A stretch of 64,000 nt of DNA. Origin: Daejeonella rubra. Lineage in GTDB: Bacteria > Bacteroidota > Bacteroidia > Sphingobacteriales > Sphingobacteriaceae. Made by a program: the position numbers and the translations under genes. Of this stretch, positions 42,595-52,264 are shown piece by piece. The notes below the pieces were generated by a model. That model was not told where the DNA came from, ran no database searches, and saw only the letters and a program-made list of their open reading frames with translations. The first letter of the stretch is position 1, and the number at the start of each line of letters is the position of its first letter. Where the stretch lies: positions 1 to 64,000 of the forward strand of contig NZ_FNHH01000019.1 in NCBI RefSeq assembly GCF_900103545.1, in the 5' to 3' direction.

Positions 42595-43056
42595 TTATCC
42601 TTCAAAATGATACAGGAATACAACCTCGCCTTTAAATGCAGGTTTGCTCTGGCCTATTATTTCGAGTTCTGCACCAATCGTAGCCTTAGTCACTCCCCGC
42701 AGATTGGCAATTGAAACAAGTTTAGCTTTTAACCTTACATCGTTGTTCACAATAACAGGCTGTCCGAATCTTAGATTTTCAATACCGTAATTGATCTCCA
42801 TTTTTAGATTTTGAACATCAACAATTTGCTTCCACAAATAAGGAATAAGCGAAAGTGTAAGATAACCATGCGCGATTGTTGCCTTAAATGGTCCTTCATT
42901 TTCAGCTCGCTCCGGATCAGTATGGATCCATTGATGATCCAGAGTTGCATCAGCAAACTTCATGATCTGTTCCTGTGTAATTTTGTGCAGTTCGGAAACA
43001 CCAAGCTCTTTACCCAAAAAAGATTCGAATTCATTAAAATTTCTAATTACCAGCAT
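42595..43056 (-). CDS. MaoC-family (R)-enoyl-CoA hydratase-like dehydratase
   Basis: A single hot-dog domain of about 153 residues from the ATG at 43056, chosen because AGGAG precedes it; an upstream ATG at 43095 adds 13 residues. The hydratase signature is FADATLDHQWIHTDPERA, with the catalytic Asp/His pair, and KATIAHGYLTLSLIPYLW. It would hydrate trans-2-enoyl-CoA or act in hydroxyacyl supply. Single gene, divergent from the DUF3810 gene. Confidence 0.88.
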   Translation of the reverse strand: MLVIRNFNEFESFLGKELGVSELHKITQEQIMKFADATLDHQWIHTDPERAENEGPFKATIAHGYLTLSLIPYLWKQIVDVQNLKMEINYGIENLRFGQPVIVNNDVRLKAKLVSIANLRGVTKATIGAELEIIGQSKPAFKGEVVFLYHFEG

Positions 43057-43165
43057 AGTCTCCTGAGATTGTTTAAACTTTGTGTGAAAGAGCAATATAA
43101 AATCAAATTTATATTTAAATTAATGAATTTGAATTTCTTTGCGTTAAATAGAGTTTATTAGATAC

Positions 43166-44263
43166 ATGAAAAATATCCGGGCATATTCCTCAACAAAGAA
43201 AAGACTGATTTGGGTAGTTTTTATGTTTGTACTGATTTTTTTACTATTCCGACTAAAAAACTATCCTGCGATCGTTGAAGAGTATTACTCACAAGCAATT
43301 TTTCCATTCATTCGGTCAGGCCTGCAGCTGATCTTCAATCGTATACCATTTAGCATAGGCGATATTTTTTACTTACTGCTCACACTTTTTATAGCAGTCA
43401 GCATTATCCGGATCATCAGGAAAGGCTTCTTTCAGAAAAAGGCTAAAGAAGCGGTTCATTTACTTCTTGGTCTTGTGCTTGCTCTGCAAGTATGCACTTT
43501 GGTATTTTACCTGTTCTGGGGCCTCAATTACTTCAGAACAGAGGCATTTGAAAGGCTTGATCTTACAGAATCTGACTATTCTGCTGCAGAACTCATAGCA
43601 GTTGGTTCCATGCTCATTGACTCTGTCAACTATAGCCGCGCTGAAGTTCGATCAGAAGATCTCGCTCAATCAAATGATAGCATTTTCAAATCAGCATCCC
43701 AGGCAATTCAAAATTTCGGAGCCTCAGAACCTGTAGCTAAGCCTTCCTTATCAGGACCAATTTTAAGTTATCTTGGTACAGCGGGGTATTATAACCCATT
43801 TACAGGAGAAGCCCAGATAAACGCTCTGATGCCGGTCTATTTAAGACCATTTGTAGCTTGTCATGAAATGGCTCATCAAAATGGATTTGGAGCAGAAAAT
43901 GAGGCCAATTTTGTCGGGTTTATTTCTGGAATTAACTCAAATAACAGGCTCCTTAAGTATTCATCCTACTATCTTGCAACGCAGGAATTCCTTACTGCCA
44001 TTTGGACTACCGATAGTATGGCATTTAAGACTTTAAAAAGCAGGATCTCCCCAAAGGTTTTAACTGATCTTAAATCGGAGAACGAGTACTGGAAATCCTA
44101 TCGCGGAGCTACATCAAAGCTTAGCAGCATCTTCTATGATAACTATCTGAAAGCAAATAATCAACCCGACGGCTTAAGAACATACAACAAAATGATCAGG
44201 CTAAGTATGGCCTATTACAAAAAAAAGGGGCTGATTAAAGCCCCTGTAAATTTATCGCCCTAA
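43166..44263 (+). CDS. DUF3810 membrane protein with HExxH motif
   Basis: A 365-residue Bacteroidota-specific protein with three N-terminal membrane segments (about 13-28, 53-75 and 93-113) and a soluble C-terminal region. CHEMAHQNGFGAENEANFVGF contains HEMAH, the HExxH zinc-peptidase motif, with a third acidic ligand candidate in the following Glu residues (ENEANF). I infer a membrane metallopeptidase-like activity, but none has been reported to my knowledge. Its last 12 bp overlap the convergent oxidoreductase gene, and it carries that gene's terminator. Confidence 0.8.
   Translation: MKNIRAYSSTKKRLIWVVFMFVLIFLLFRLKNYPAIVEEYYSQAIFPFIRSGLQLIFNRIPFSIGDIFYLLLTLFIAVSIIRIIRKGFFQKKAKEAVHLLLGLVLALQVCTLVFYLFWGLNYFRTEAFERLDLTESDYSAAELIAVGSMLIDSVNYSRAEVRSEDLAQSNDSIFKSASQAIQNFGASEPVAKPSLSGPILSYLGTAGYYNPFTGEAQINALMPVYLRPFVACHEMAHQNGFGAENEANFVGFISGINSNNRLLKYSSYYLATQEFLTAIWTTDSMAFKTLKSRISPKVLTDLKSENEYWKSYRGATSKLSSIFYDNYLKANNQPDGLRTYNKMIRLSMAYYKKKGLIKAPVNLSP
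44219..44244 (-). terminator. Terminator of the minus-strand MFS-oxidoreductase operon, inside the DUF3810 gene
   Basis: Read on the minus strand, GGGGCT and AGCCCC (44244-44239 and 44232-44227) form a 6-bp GC-rich stem with a 6-base loop followed by eight T residues (44226-44219). It lies 8 bp past the oxidoreductase stop and within the 3' coding end of the opposite gene. Confidence 0.8.
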
Positions 44264-45652
44264 GGCCACTTCGCGTGCCTTTGTTGTTGTGTAATACTTT
44301 GCGATCATATTTGGCACCTCCCATGCAGGAAGTCCTCCTTTTTTCAGATACTCAAGATACTTTTTAGTTACCTGAGCAAAATGATCTTCATGGCTAACTT
44401 TATAGGTATCAGGAATAATTACTTCCCAGCCATTGGCAATCTTCTTTAGTTCAACACCAGGATATTTTATATTCAGCTGTTTCAGATCGGCCATGATTGC
44501 CTTTTCAAAAGCTTTAAGATCTGTTTTCGCTACCGGCTCAATATATAAGGCTGGTTTAAAATTCTGCTCTTTACCCTGCTTGATAACTACGCTGGCATTG
44601 GTCCCCCACATCACAGAAAAATGGGTATCTCCTGTTCCTTCCGGTGCCTGAAAATCCCAGGTTACAGATATTTTAGCATGAATACCTTTCAGACGGTAGT
44701 TTATTTCGCCATTGGAATAAGAATTCAAAATCCCATTCTTCACATCTGCTTTCAAATATTCAGGGTATTCTTTCTTCTGGGTTACTTTTTCAAATTGTTC
44801 AGCATTGATACTGGTTGCCCATCTTTTTGCAGATACAATTTCTATATCCTTTTTATAATCCAGGATCTGATCCGGGAAGCACTCCCATTGAACCAGATCA
44901 ACAAGATGGGTGGTTATATCAGTGATACCTTCACCCTGTTGTTTAACATCAAAGAACCATGCCGGTCTGACAAGTGGTTTCCCGGAAACATTTTTAAAGA
45001 AATGATGCACACTAACTTTGGTCACTGAAGGATTTTCAGTTGTACCTTTCTCAAGCTGACCGAATGCCGGAAGATGGGCAAACTCCTTTTGAAGCATGCT
45101 ATTGATCTCATACCTTTCTGTCATGATATCATACAGAAGTACTTTATTCTTTTCTGCAGATTCAAATGCCTTTACCAGCATGTTAAATCCATCCAGATCA
45201 ATCGCCATCGGCTTATCTGCAAGAACATTCAGTCCCGATTCAACAGATCTGCGGATATAATCAGTTTTCATTTTATTATTACCGGCGATCACAACCACAT
45301 TCCCTGCTTTTTCAGCGAACATTTTATCAAGGTAATCCGGACCCGTATAAACTTTTTCTTTCCAGGCAGTAGGATTCTCATCACGCGTATTATAGCTGTC
45401 GATGAGGCTCAAATGCGACTTTACTTCCTGACCATCAGGTGCATAAACATGAACTACCGAATCAACATCCTCATACATGGATTTCTGAACCAGAGCGGAA
45501 TGAAAATGACCGGGATCGAGCGTGATCAGCTGCAATTTATCATCAGTTTTTTCCTTCGGTTTATCTGGATTCGTAGAACAGCCTGCTGCAATGATCATCA
45601 TGCAATTAATTAATAGAATGTGTTTAAGATTTTTAAGATCAGTTCTTATCAT
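44252..45652 (-). CDS. Gfo/Idh/MocA-family oxidoreductase lipoprotein
   Basis: A 466-residue protein with lipobox IIAAGCSTNPD (Cys near residue 25). The NAD-binding half has DKPMAIDLDGF (the E/DKP motif, here DKP) and VVVIAGNNKMKTDYIRRS. The C-terminal half is the variant domain seen in Bacteroidota members (VHHFFKNVSGKPLVRPAWFFDV, DITTHLVDLVQWECF). Extracytoplasmic Gfo/Idh/MocA enzymes of this type have been linked with sugar oxidation or 3-keto-glycoside chemistry. It is 2 bp downstream of the MFS gene and probably shares its transcript. Confidence 0.82.
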   Translation of the reverse strand: MIRTDLKNLKHILLINCMMIIAAGCSTNPDKPKEKTDDKLQLITLDPGHFHSALVQKSMYEDVDSVVHVYAPDGQEVKSHLSLIDSYNTRDENPTAWKEKVYTGPDYLDKMFAEKAGNVVVIAGNNKMKTDYIRRSVESGLNVLADKPMAIDLDGFNMLVKAFESAEKNKVLLYDIMTERYEINSMLQKEFAHLPAFGQLEKGTTENPSVTKVSVHHFFKNVSGKPLVRPAWFFDVKQQGEGITDITTHLVDLVQWECFPDQILDYKKDIEIVSAKRWATSINAEQFEKVTQKKEYPEYLKADVKNGILNSYSNGEINYRLKGIHAKISVTWDFQAPEGTGDTHFSVMWGTNASVVIKQGKEQNFKPALYIEPVAKTDLKAFEKAIMADLKQLNIKYPGVELKKIANGWEVIIPDTYKVSHEDHFAQVTKKYLEYLKKGGLPAWEVPNMIAKYYTTTKAREVALGR

Positions 45653-45654
45653 AA

Positions 45655-46929
45655 TTAAATTATTTTCTCAAGTGTTATAGATTTTAATTTAGGAGATAGT
45701 ATTTGTATTCCTGTAAATGCGATCAGATAAGCACATCCTGCAAACAGGAACAATGAAACATAGCTTCCTGTAGTTTGAAGCAGGAAGCCGCCAATTGTAG
45801 CAGCGAACATACCGCCAACAGCACCCAGCATACTTCCTATTCCTACCACGGAACCAACAACCTGCCTTGGAAACATGTCTGTTGTCAGGGTAAACAAGTT
45901 TGCAGACCATGCCGAGTGAGCAGCCAAAGCCAGGCCGATCAATCCAACAGAAACCCAAATTTCTGTTGCTTCAGCAGCAAAATAAACAGGAACCACGCAT
46001 AATGCAGAAACAAGCATAGTAGTTTTACGACTCTTATTTATGGACCAGCCATGCTTGATCAGTGCGGATGAAGCCCATCCGCCAAGAATACTGCCCAGAT
46101 CAGACATCAGGTATATTACCATCAGTACCGGGCCTATTTTATCAATTCCAATATCATAATTCGTGTAAAAAAACTTAGGTAAAAAGAACAGAAAAAATGA
46201 AAATATGGGATGGGTCATGAATGCTCCGAATGCAAAAGCCCAGGTTTGCCTGTATCTCAATAGCTGGAGCCAGGGAATTTTAATCTCAGGCTCAACAGGG
46301 TCACTTGTTATGTATTCCAGTTCTTCTTTACTTAAACCTGGATGATCTTTTGGAGACTTATAGATCCGCATCCAGAATAGTATCCAGATAAAGCCAATTG
46401 CACCAGTAATAATAAAGGTCATTTGCCACCCATAATGAATAGCAATAAAAGGAACAGTTAGCGGAGCTATGATGGCTCCAATACTTGCACCGGATACAAA
46501 AATCCCGGTCGCAAGGGCTCTTTCTTTTCTGGGAAACCATTCAGAAACTGCCTTCAAGGCAGAAGGAAAGTTGCCGGCCTCTCCTAAGCCCAACAGAAAA
46601 CGAACACCAGCAAAGCCAAACAAGGAACTGACCAGTGCGTGCATCATTGTTGCAGTACTCCAGAATCCAATAGCGATCATAGAACCCAAACGAGTGCCTA
46701 TCTTATCCAGGAGATGCCCCATGAAAAGAAATCCAATTGCATAAGCAGCCTGGAAAGAGGAGACAATAAACCCGTACTGAGAATCGGTCCAGCTGAATTC
46801 TTTTTGAAGCTGTGGCGCCAGGATTCCGAGCACCTGACGATCAACAAAGTTAATTGTTGTGGCCAGAAACAACATGGCGCAGATCTTCCAGCGATACATA
46901 CCAATTCCCGATGTTGGAGTTTTAATCAT
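45655..46929 (-). CDS. MFS transporter, hexuronate/galactonate (ACS) type
   Basis: A 424-residue twelve-helix anion:cation symporter-family permease. Typical marks are FLATTINFVDRQVLGILAPQLQKEF, the motif LDKIGTRLGSMIAI, GLGEAGNFPSALKAVSEWFP and a late GSVVGIGSMLGAVGGM. This family carries hexuronates and related sugar acids. It is paralogous to the gene at 50909-52243. A terminator at 47051-47085 separates it from the larger operon upstream, so it is probably transcribed from its own promoter. Inner membrane. Confidence 0.87.
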   Translation of the reverse strand: MIKTPTSGIGMYRWKICAMLFLATTINFVDRQVLGILAPQLQKEFSWTDSQYGFIVSSFQAAYAIGFLFMGHLLDKIGTRLGSMIAIGFWSTATMMHALVSSLFGFAGVRFLLGLGEAGNFPSALKAVSEWFPRKERALATGIFVSGASIGAIIAPLTVPFIAIHYGWQMTFIITGAIGFIWILFWMRIYKSPKDHPGLSKEELEYITSDPVEPEIKIPWLQLLRYRQTWAFAFGAFMTHPIFSFFLFFLPKFFYTNYDIGIDKIGPVLMVIYLMSDLGSILGGWASSALIKHGWSINKSRKTTMLVSALCVVPVYFAAEATEIWVSVGLIGLALAAHSAWSANLFTLTTDMFPRQVVGSVVGIGSMLGAVGGMFAATIGGFLLQTTGSYVSLFLFAGCAYLIAFTGIQILSPKLKSITLEKII

Positions 46930-47050
46930 TACTTCCTCAAATTAATTTAAAGATCATTGTCTATTCTCTCTGAAAGCAGATATTTTACAGGAGTCACAAT
47001 AATAAAGGAGGAAATAAAACCTTTCATTTTCAAACGAACGGAAAATTTAA

Positions 47051-47085
47051 AAAAATAGAACCTTATTAACAATAAGGTTCTATTT
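47051..47085 (-). terminator. Terminator of the uxaC-oxidoreductase operon
   Basis: A perfect 15-bp stem (47053-47067 with 47071-47085) around a 3-base loop. On the minus strand it is followed by a T-run, 10 bp after the oxidoreductase stop at 47095. Confidence 0.85.
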
Positions 47086-47094
47086 GAGTATATC

Positions 47095-48444
47095 TTAAAC
47101 TTTAGGCTCCCAACCTTTTTGGTAATCTCTTGTCCATAGTTTCATAGCAGCAGGATCATTTTTAATATGACCATTACCAGGGTCTATATTCAACGTTTTC
47201 CCTGTACGTTGAGCAATATTTCCAAGCTGGCATAAAAGTGTACTCCTATGGCCACCATGTATATCTGAAGCCAATGGCGTTCCGCTCTTTATCGCGCTAA
47301 AAAAGTTCTGAAGATGATAAGCATCCAGCTGTTGTGAAGGGCTGGTCAGGTTAGTTGCATCAACCTTGGTCTCATTCTTAGCTTCCTTAATGATATTATT
47401 CTTAAGGTCATAAGCTTTATATGCATTACCGCCACCGATCACCATAGTACCATTTTCACCATAGAAGATCACTCCTACAGTACTTCCCTCTATCGGGAAT
47501 GGATTACAACTTCGACCCTCCCATGAAATTGTTGATTTATTGGCGAATTCTATGCTAATATTTTGTGTATCAGGCGCTTCCCAATCATCCTGATATCTGT
47601 ATCTGCCACCGGCAGAGGTTACTTTTGTCGGGAAGTCAACCTGCAGGCCCCAGCGGGCAAGATCGATCATATGCGTACCATTATTCAAAGCCTCACCTGT
47701 TCCCCAGTGCCAGAACCAATGCCAGTTATAATGGATCAGGTTATCTTTCAACTCCCTGCGTGGTGCAGGTCCCTGCCAAAGATCGTAGTCAAGCCATTCA
47801 GGTACCGGAATGGTCTTACCTACCCCTATTGAAGGTCTGTTATTAGTATACCAGGTTTTTGCATAATACGGACGGCCAATAATTCCGCCATGTAATTCAG
47901 CGATTCCGGCAGCTACATTTGGCCATGAACGACGCTGATTACCCATTTGAATGATATTTTTATATTTATTAGCCGCAGCAATTAGCAGTTCTCCTTCATG
48001 TGGGTTATGACTGCATGGCTTTTCAAGATAGACATGTTTTCCAGCAGCAGAAGCCAGTAAAGCAGCAGGAGCATGCCAATGATCCGGAGCGGCAACTACT
48101 AAAGCATCCAATTGCTTATCTTCAAGTGCCTTTCTGAAGTCAGGCTGTGCCTTAGGAGTACTGTCCTGTATTTTGGCAACTGTGCCGATACATTTTTCAG
48201 CAGCTCTTTTATCAACATCACAGATGTAACGGACCTCACAATTCTTTTGAGCGGCAAAATTAGATGCAAGTGCCAGACCACGACTGTTTACACCCATCAT
48301 TGCAACCTGAATTCGCTCATTTGCTCCAAGAATGCGGGCATAACTTTTAGCGCTAAAACCTGGCAAAACACCTCCGAAGGAAAGTGCGGCAGCCCCGGTT
48401 ACTGTCTTTTTAATAAAATCTCTGCGGGTATCTGAATTTTTCAT
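47095..48444 (-). CDS. Tat-exported Gfo/Idh/MocA oxidoreductase
   Basis: A 449-residue protein with a twin-arginine signal (RRDFIKKTVTGAAALSFGG). The Rossmann half has AMMGVNSRGLALA, the catalytic-lysine motif VYLEKPCSHN (EKP) and AANKYKNIIQMGNQRRSW. The C-terminal half contains a conserved HYNWHWFWHWGTGEALNNGTHMIDLARW stretch seen in secreted members. Export with a folded NAD cofactor suggests it acts in the periplasm on sugars or glycosides. Last gene of the uxaC operon. Confidence 0.85.
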   Translation of the reverse strand: MKNSDTRRDFIKKTVTGAAALSFGGVLPGFSAKSYARILGANERIQVAMMGVNSRGLALASNFAAQKNCEVRYICDVDKRAAEKCIGTVAKIQDSTPKAQPDFRKALEDKQLDALVVAAPDHWHAPAALLASAAGKHVYLEKPCSHNPHEGELLIAAANKYKNIIQMGNQRRSWPNVAAGIAELHGGIIGRPYYAKTWYTNNRPSIGVGKTIPVPEWLDYDLWQGPAPRRELKDNLIHYNWHWFWHWGTGEALNNGTHMIDLARWGLQVDFPTKVTSAGGRYRYQDDWEAPDTQNISIEFANKSTISWEGRSCNPFPIEGSTVGVIFYGENGTMVIGGGNAYKAYDLKNNIIKEAKNETKVDATNLTSPSQQLDAYHLQNFFSAIKSGTPLASDIHGGHRSTLLCQLGNIAQRTGKTLNIDPGNGHIKNDPAAMKLWTRDYQKGWEPKV

Positions 48445-48501
48445 ATTTATCAGTTTTCGGACCTGAAAGCCCCTTTATAAATTATTTTTTAATAGGTATG
48501 A

Positions 48502-49707
48502 TCATACTGAATATTCATCTTTCCAGTATTGTGTTTTTTCTGTTTCTGCAGCTTGATTTCCCATGTGTACTGCTATAGCTACATCCCGACCGTTATTTAC
48601 ATTAGATGCAGGTTTCTTCCCTTTTAAAATACATTCTGCAAAATCCTGCAAAGCATAAGAAGTTGGATCCAATTGTTTTTCAAAAACTATTGGCTGTCCT
48701 TTTCCACCAGGAAGAACTTCAATCGTTGCTCCGGTCACACCATCAACTGTACCCAGTGTTTTTTTGGTTGCTTCAGGATAGATATATGCCTGATCTCTGA
48801 GAATTTCAATCGTTCCTTTTGATCCGAGTATTCGTATGGAATACCCTTTATATTCATTGGAAAGGATAGATGTTACACTTGCTTTCACACCCCCCGGATA
48901 TTCATAAACAAGCCTGATATTATCAAAAGTTTCTCTACCGTCTTTCCAGTAATCTATTCCACCAAAACCGGCAACTTTCAAAGGATGACTATCCTCCATC
49001 CAGTTCACGATATCTATTTCATGTGCACTAAGTTCAGAAAGAACTCCTCCGCAATATTCCTTATACATACGCCAGTTAATCGCTCGCTCCATTTTAGGGT
49101 CGCTTACCGGTTTACGCCAGTCGGAATTACGATTATACTGACATTCATAATGACTAACCTTTCCAATCCATCCCTGTGAAAGGATCTCTTTCACTTTTAA
49201 ATACATCGAATAATAGCGGTACTGATGTCCCACCTGAAAAACAAGGTTTGATCTTTCTACTCTTTTTACCAGATCAAGCGCCTGCGGAATAGTATAGGCC
49301 ATGGTTTTCTCCATGTAAATATGCTTTCCGGCGGCTATGGCATCCACTGCCATCGGATAATGAAGGTACAGAGGTGTTGCGATGATCACAGCCTGAATAT
49401 CCTTATCCTGGAGAAGCTTTTTATAGTCGGTATAAGATCTGGCTCCTTTTGCAGCAAGTTTCATACCACCCTGCAAGTTTTCAGGTATGATATCACAGCA
49501 GGCAATAAGCTCAAAGCCCTGAATTTTACTAAGCAATGAGGCTAATCCCTGTCCTCTGCTACCTGAACCTATGAGGCCAATTCGTATCGGACCAGTCTGG
49601 CCCAAATCACTCAGAGAGATCCCCTGATATCCAAATGCGGTTAAACCAGATAAGGCAAGGGCACCGGTTGCAATAAATTTTCTTCGTGACTTATCTGTTG
49701 TTTTCAT
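48502..49707 (-). CDS. Tat-exported Gfo/Idh/MocA oxidoreductase with EKT in place of EKP
   Basis: A 401-residue protein with a twin-arginine signal (SRRKFIATGALALSGLTAFG). The nucleotide-binding part has IGLIGSGSRGQGLASLL. The usual EKP lysine motif reads YMEKTMAYT here, keeping the Lys but not the Pro. QVGHQYRYYSMYLKVKEI and GGVLSELSAHEIDIVNWM are conserved among exported members. Probable substrates are sugars or sugar acids. It lies between two other Gfo/Idh/MocA genes in the uxaC operon. Confidence 0.83.
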   Translation of the reverse strand: MKTTDKSRRKFIATGALALSGLTAFGYQGISLSDLGQTGPIRIGLIGSGSRGQGLASLLSKIQGFELIACCDIIPENLQGGMKLAAKGARSYTDYKKLLQDKDIQAVIIATPLYLHYPMAVDAIAAGKHIYMEKTMAYTIPQALDLVKRVERSNLVFQVGHQYRYYSMYLKVKEILSQGWIGKVSHYECQYNRNSDWRKPVSDPKMERAINWRMYKEYCGGVLSELSAHEIDIVNWMEDSHPLKVAGFGGIDYWKDGRETFDNIRLVYEYPGGVKASVTSILSNEYKGYSIRILGSKGTIEILRDQAYIYPEATKKTLGTVDGVTGATIEVLPGGKGQPIVFEKQLDPTSYALQDFAECILKGKKPASNVNNGRDVAIAVHMGNQAAETEKTQYWKDEYSV

Positions 49708-49729
49708 TATATTTTTATCAGAATAATTT

Positions 49730-50770
49730 TTAACGCTTTAATGATGATTTGCTGAACATAGAATCAAGACTGACAGGAATTCCACCCATTTTTTTACTTG
49801 CATCTGCTGCTTCCATAAATGCACATATCTCGAGAGTTTCCTCAGAACTGACCGGCACTACCCCTGTTTTGAAAAAATCAATTATTCTTATAAGTAATGG
49901 ATTATAACCACCATAGTCGCCAATAGGAGCTGTTCCTTTTTCTGCGAATACGGTACCTCCATATCCTGCTTTACCTGAACGGGTACCACGGAAAGTTCCT
50001 ACTCTTCCATCATTCCAGGTACCGGTAACTACATCTGTATCAGCAGTACTCACTCTTACCACTTCCTTGCAGCCTGTTCCCATAACTGTGAATAATGATT
50101 CTACACCATGAATACCATACCAGAAAAGATCTGGATGAGTACTTTCAAGGTGACATGGACTATAGGTTTCAGCACCAAGAACTTTTCCCAGCTTACCGGC
50201 AGCCAGCTCCTGAGCACCGGTGGTATATCTTAACGATGAGGAAGAGAAAACGCCAACATTTGCTTTCTTTGCAGCCGCAAAAATTGCAGCGGCATCTGCA
50301 AGCGAAGCTGCGATTGGTTTATCAATAAAGAAGCGCTTACCCGCTTTGATCACCTCCAGGGCTTGTTCAAGGTGTAATCGGCCATCATTAGTTTCTAAAA
50401 GAATAAAATCAACTTTTTTCAAAAGGTCAGCAATTGAGCCCGTAATTTCAACCCCCAGAGTTTTCATTTCTGCGGTATAACCCAAAATCCTGTCGGAGCT
50501 GCTCTGTATTTCCCTGCTACCATATGGATATGCCGCAACTACCTTAAATCCTCCAAACTCAGGACCTGCAGCAGGATTATTCAGGGCCTTTGTAAAGGCG
50601 ATACTATGAGAAGTATCCAATCCAATTATCCCTACCCTTGTGCCTTCTGCAAACAATAGTTTCGAAGCGGGACCAAGGTTTTCAGCAAAGCTATTCATGC
50701 CTAATCCTATACCTGCCGCAGCCAGGGCCGAAGTTTTAATGAACGATCTGCGATTTTGTTCTGAACTCAT
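49730..50770 (-). CDS. Tat-exported Gfo/Idh/MocA oxidoreductase, short form
   Basis: A 346-residue protein with a Tat-like N-terminus (NRRSFIKTSALAAAGIGLGM). The nucleotide-binding region reads RVGIIGLDTSHSIAF, an atypical glycine motif, and the catalytic motif is FFIDKPIAAS (DKP). The C-terminal domain includes YGIHGVESLFTVMGTGCKEVVRVS. Shorter than its neighbours. Substrate unknown; context suggests sugar-acid or glycoside oxidation in the periplasm. Confidence 0.82.
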   Translation of the reverse strand: MSSEQNRRSFIKTSALAAAGIGLGMNSFAENLGPASKLLFAEGTRVGIIGLDTSHSIAFTKALNNPAAGPEFGGFKVVAAYPYGSREIQSSSDRILGYTAEMKTLGVEITGSIADLLKKVDFILLETNDGRLHLEQALEVIKAGKRFFIDKPIAASLADAAAIFAAAKKANVGVFSSSSLRYTTGAQELAAGKLGKVLGAETYSPCHLESTHPDLFWYGIHGVESLFTVMGTGCKEVVRVSTADTDVVTGTWNDGRVGTFRGTRSGKAGYGGTVFAEKGTAPIGDYGGYNPLLIRIIDFFKTGVVPVSSEETLEICAFMEAADASKKMGGIPVSLDSMFSKSSLKR

Positions 50771-50908
50771 TTTAATATAAAATTATCGATGTGTTATTCA
50801 AATACTTTTCTCTATAAGTGCTAGAGATGATTTCACACATGAAAAGTAGAATAAACATCCCGGTTTTGCAAATTATGAACCTGCGATTTTAATAGCATAT
50901 CACTAAGG

Positions 50909-52243
50909 TTACCTAACTTCAGCCTGAATAGGCGTCATTTTAGGAGCCAAAACCCGAAACATCAAAAACCAGGCGATCAGATAGGCCGTTCCACAGAACA
51001 GAAAAAGAATGTAATACCCTGTTTGAACATCGCCCTGAGCTTTATAATAATCAAGCAAGGCACCGGCAGATTTCGCCACTGTGATACTTCCAAAACCGCC
51101 GAACATTCCACCGATTCCGATTACAGCTCCAATAGATCTCTTTGGGAACATGTCTGAAACCGTGGTCAGAATATTGGCCGACCATGCCTGATGTGCAGAC
51201 ATAGCAATACCAATAATAATGACGGCATACCACATATCATAGGAGCCTGCTGCCTGTGAGAACATCACTAAAATTGGGAACAATGCATAAATAAACATGG
51301 ATGTTTTTCTGGCGCGAACCATGCTCCAGCCTTTGGTATTCATGAACCACATGGGCAGCCATCCACCTGCAACACTACCAACACCTGCCATCAGATAAAC
51401 CACTGCAACAGGAAAACTTATCTCCATTCCAACAAGACCATATTCGGAAATTAAGAAGGCAGGAAGCCAGAATAAGAAGAACCACCATACTCCATCAGAT
51501 AAAAATTTACCGACAGCAAAGGCCCAGGTTTGTTTATACGTCAATAATTTACTCCAAGGAATATCTGCCTGGGGTTCAGTACCCTCAGCCAATACAGACT
51601 CCCCGTCGCTGTTAATATGTTCAAGCTCTGCAGCATTAACCAGCTTATGCTTGTCGGGCGAATTATAAAGAAGGAACCAGAAAATAAGCCATAAAAATCC
51701 GACAGCTCCGGTCAGAATAAAAGCCATTTGCCAGCTATAACTTATCGCTATCCAGGGCACTATCAAAGGAGCTATCACCGCTCCAATATTGGTCCCGCTA
51801 TTAAATATACCTGTTGCAAAGGCTCTTTCCTTCTTTGGAAACCACTCTGCCACCACTTTAATAGCTGCAGGAAAGTTTCCGGCTTCTGTCACTCCCAAAA
51901 ATGCTCTTACCACCCCAAAGCCAAAGGTAGATGTTGCAAATGCATGCATGATAGACGCGATGCTCCATAGGATCAGGGATATCGCATAGCCAAGTTTACT
52001 GCCGATCTTATCAATAATACTTCCCACACCCAGCATCCCCAGGGCATAAGCCAGCTGGAATGAAGCCACAATATTTGAATAATCTGATTCCGACCAATTA
52101 AATTCCTTCTCAAGCATAGGCTTTAACAAGCTTATGACTTGTCTGTCGAGATAATTGATGGTTGTAGCGAAAAAGACCAGGGAACATATCGTCCAGCGAT
52201 AATTCGTCATTGGCTGCAGGCTGGTTAATATGGGCACTTTCAT
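50909..52243 (-). CDS. MFS transporter, hexuronate (ACS) type
   Basis: A 444-residue twelve-helix permease with FFATTINYLDRQVISLLKPMLEKEF, IIDKIGSKLGYAIS, GVTEAGNFPAAIKVVAEWFPKKERAFATGIFNSG and IGAVIGIGGMFGGFGS. This matches ExuT-like hexuronate symporters. Next to uxaC (21 bp upstream) it is the best candidate for glucuronate uptake. It is a paralogue of the carrier at 45655-46929. Inner membrane. Confidence 0.88.
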   Translation of the reverse strand: MKVPILTSLQPMTNYRWTICSLVFFATTINYLDRQVISLLKPMLEKEFNWSESDYSNIVASFQLAYALGMLGVGSIIDKIGSKLGYAISLILWSIASIMHAFATSTFGFGVVRAFLGVTEAGNFPAAIKVVAEWFPKKERAFATGIFNSGTNIGAVIAPLIVPWIAISYSWQMAFILTGAVGFLWLIFWFLLYNSPDKHKLVNAAELEHINSDGESVLAEGTEPQADIPWSKLLTYKQTWAFAVGKFLSDGVWWFFLFWLPAFLISEYGLVGMEISFPVAVVYLMAGVGSVAGGWLPMWFMNTKGWSMVRARKTSMFIYALFPILVMFSQAAGSYDMWYAVIIIGIAMSAHQAWSANILTTVSDMFPKRSIGAVIGIGGMFGGFGSITVAKSAGALLDYYKAQGDVQTGYYILFLFCGTAYLIAWFLMFRVLAPKMTPIQAEVR

Positions 52244-52264
52244 TCAGACCGGTTTTTATATTTA

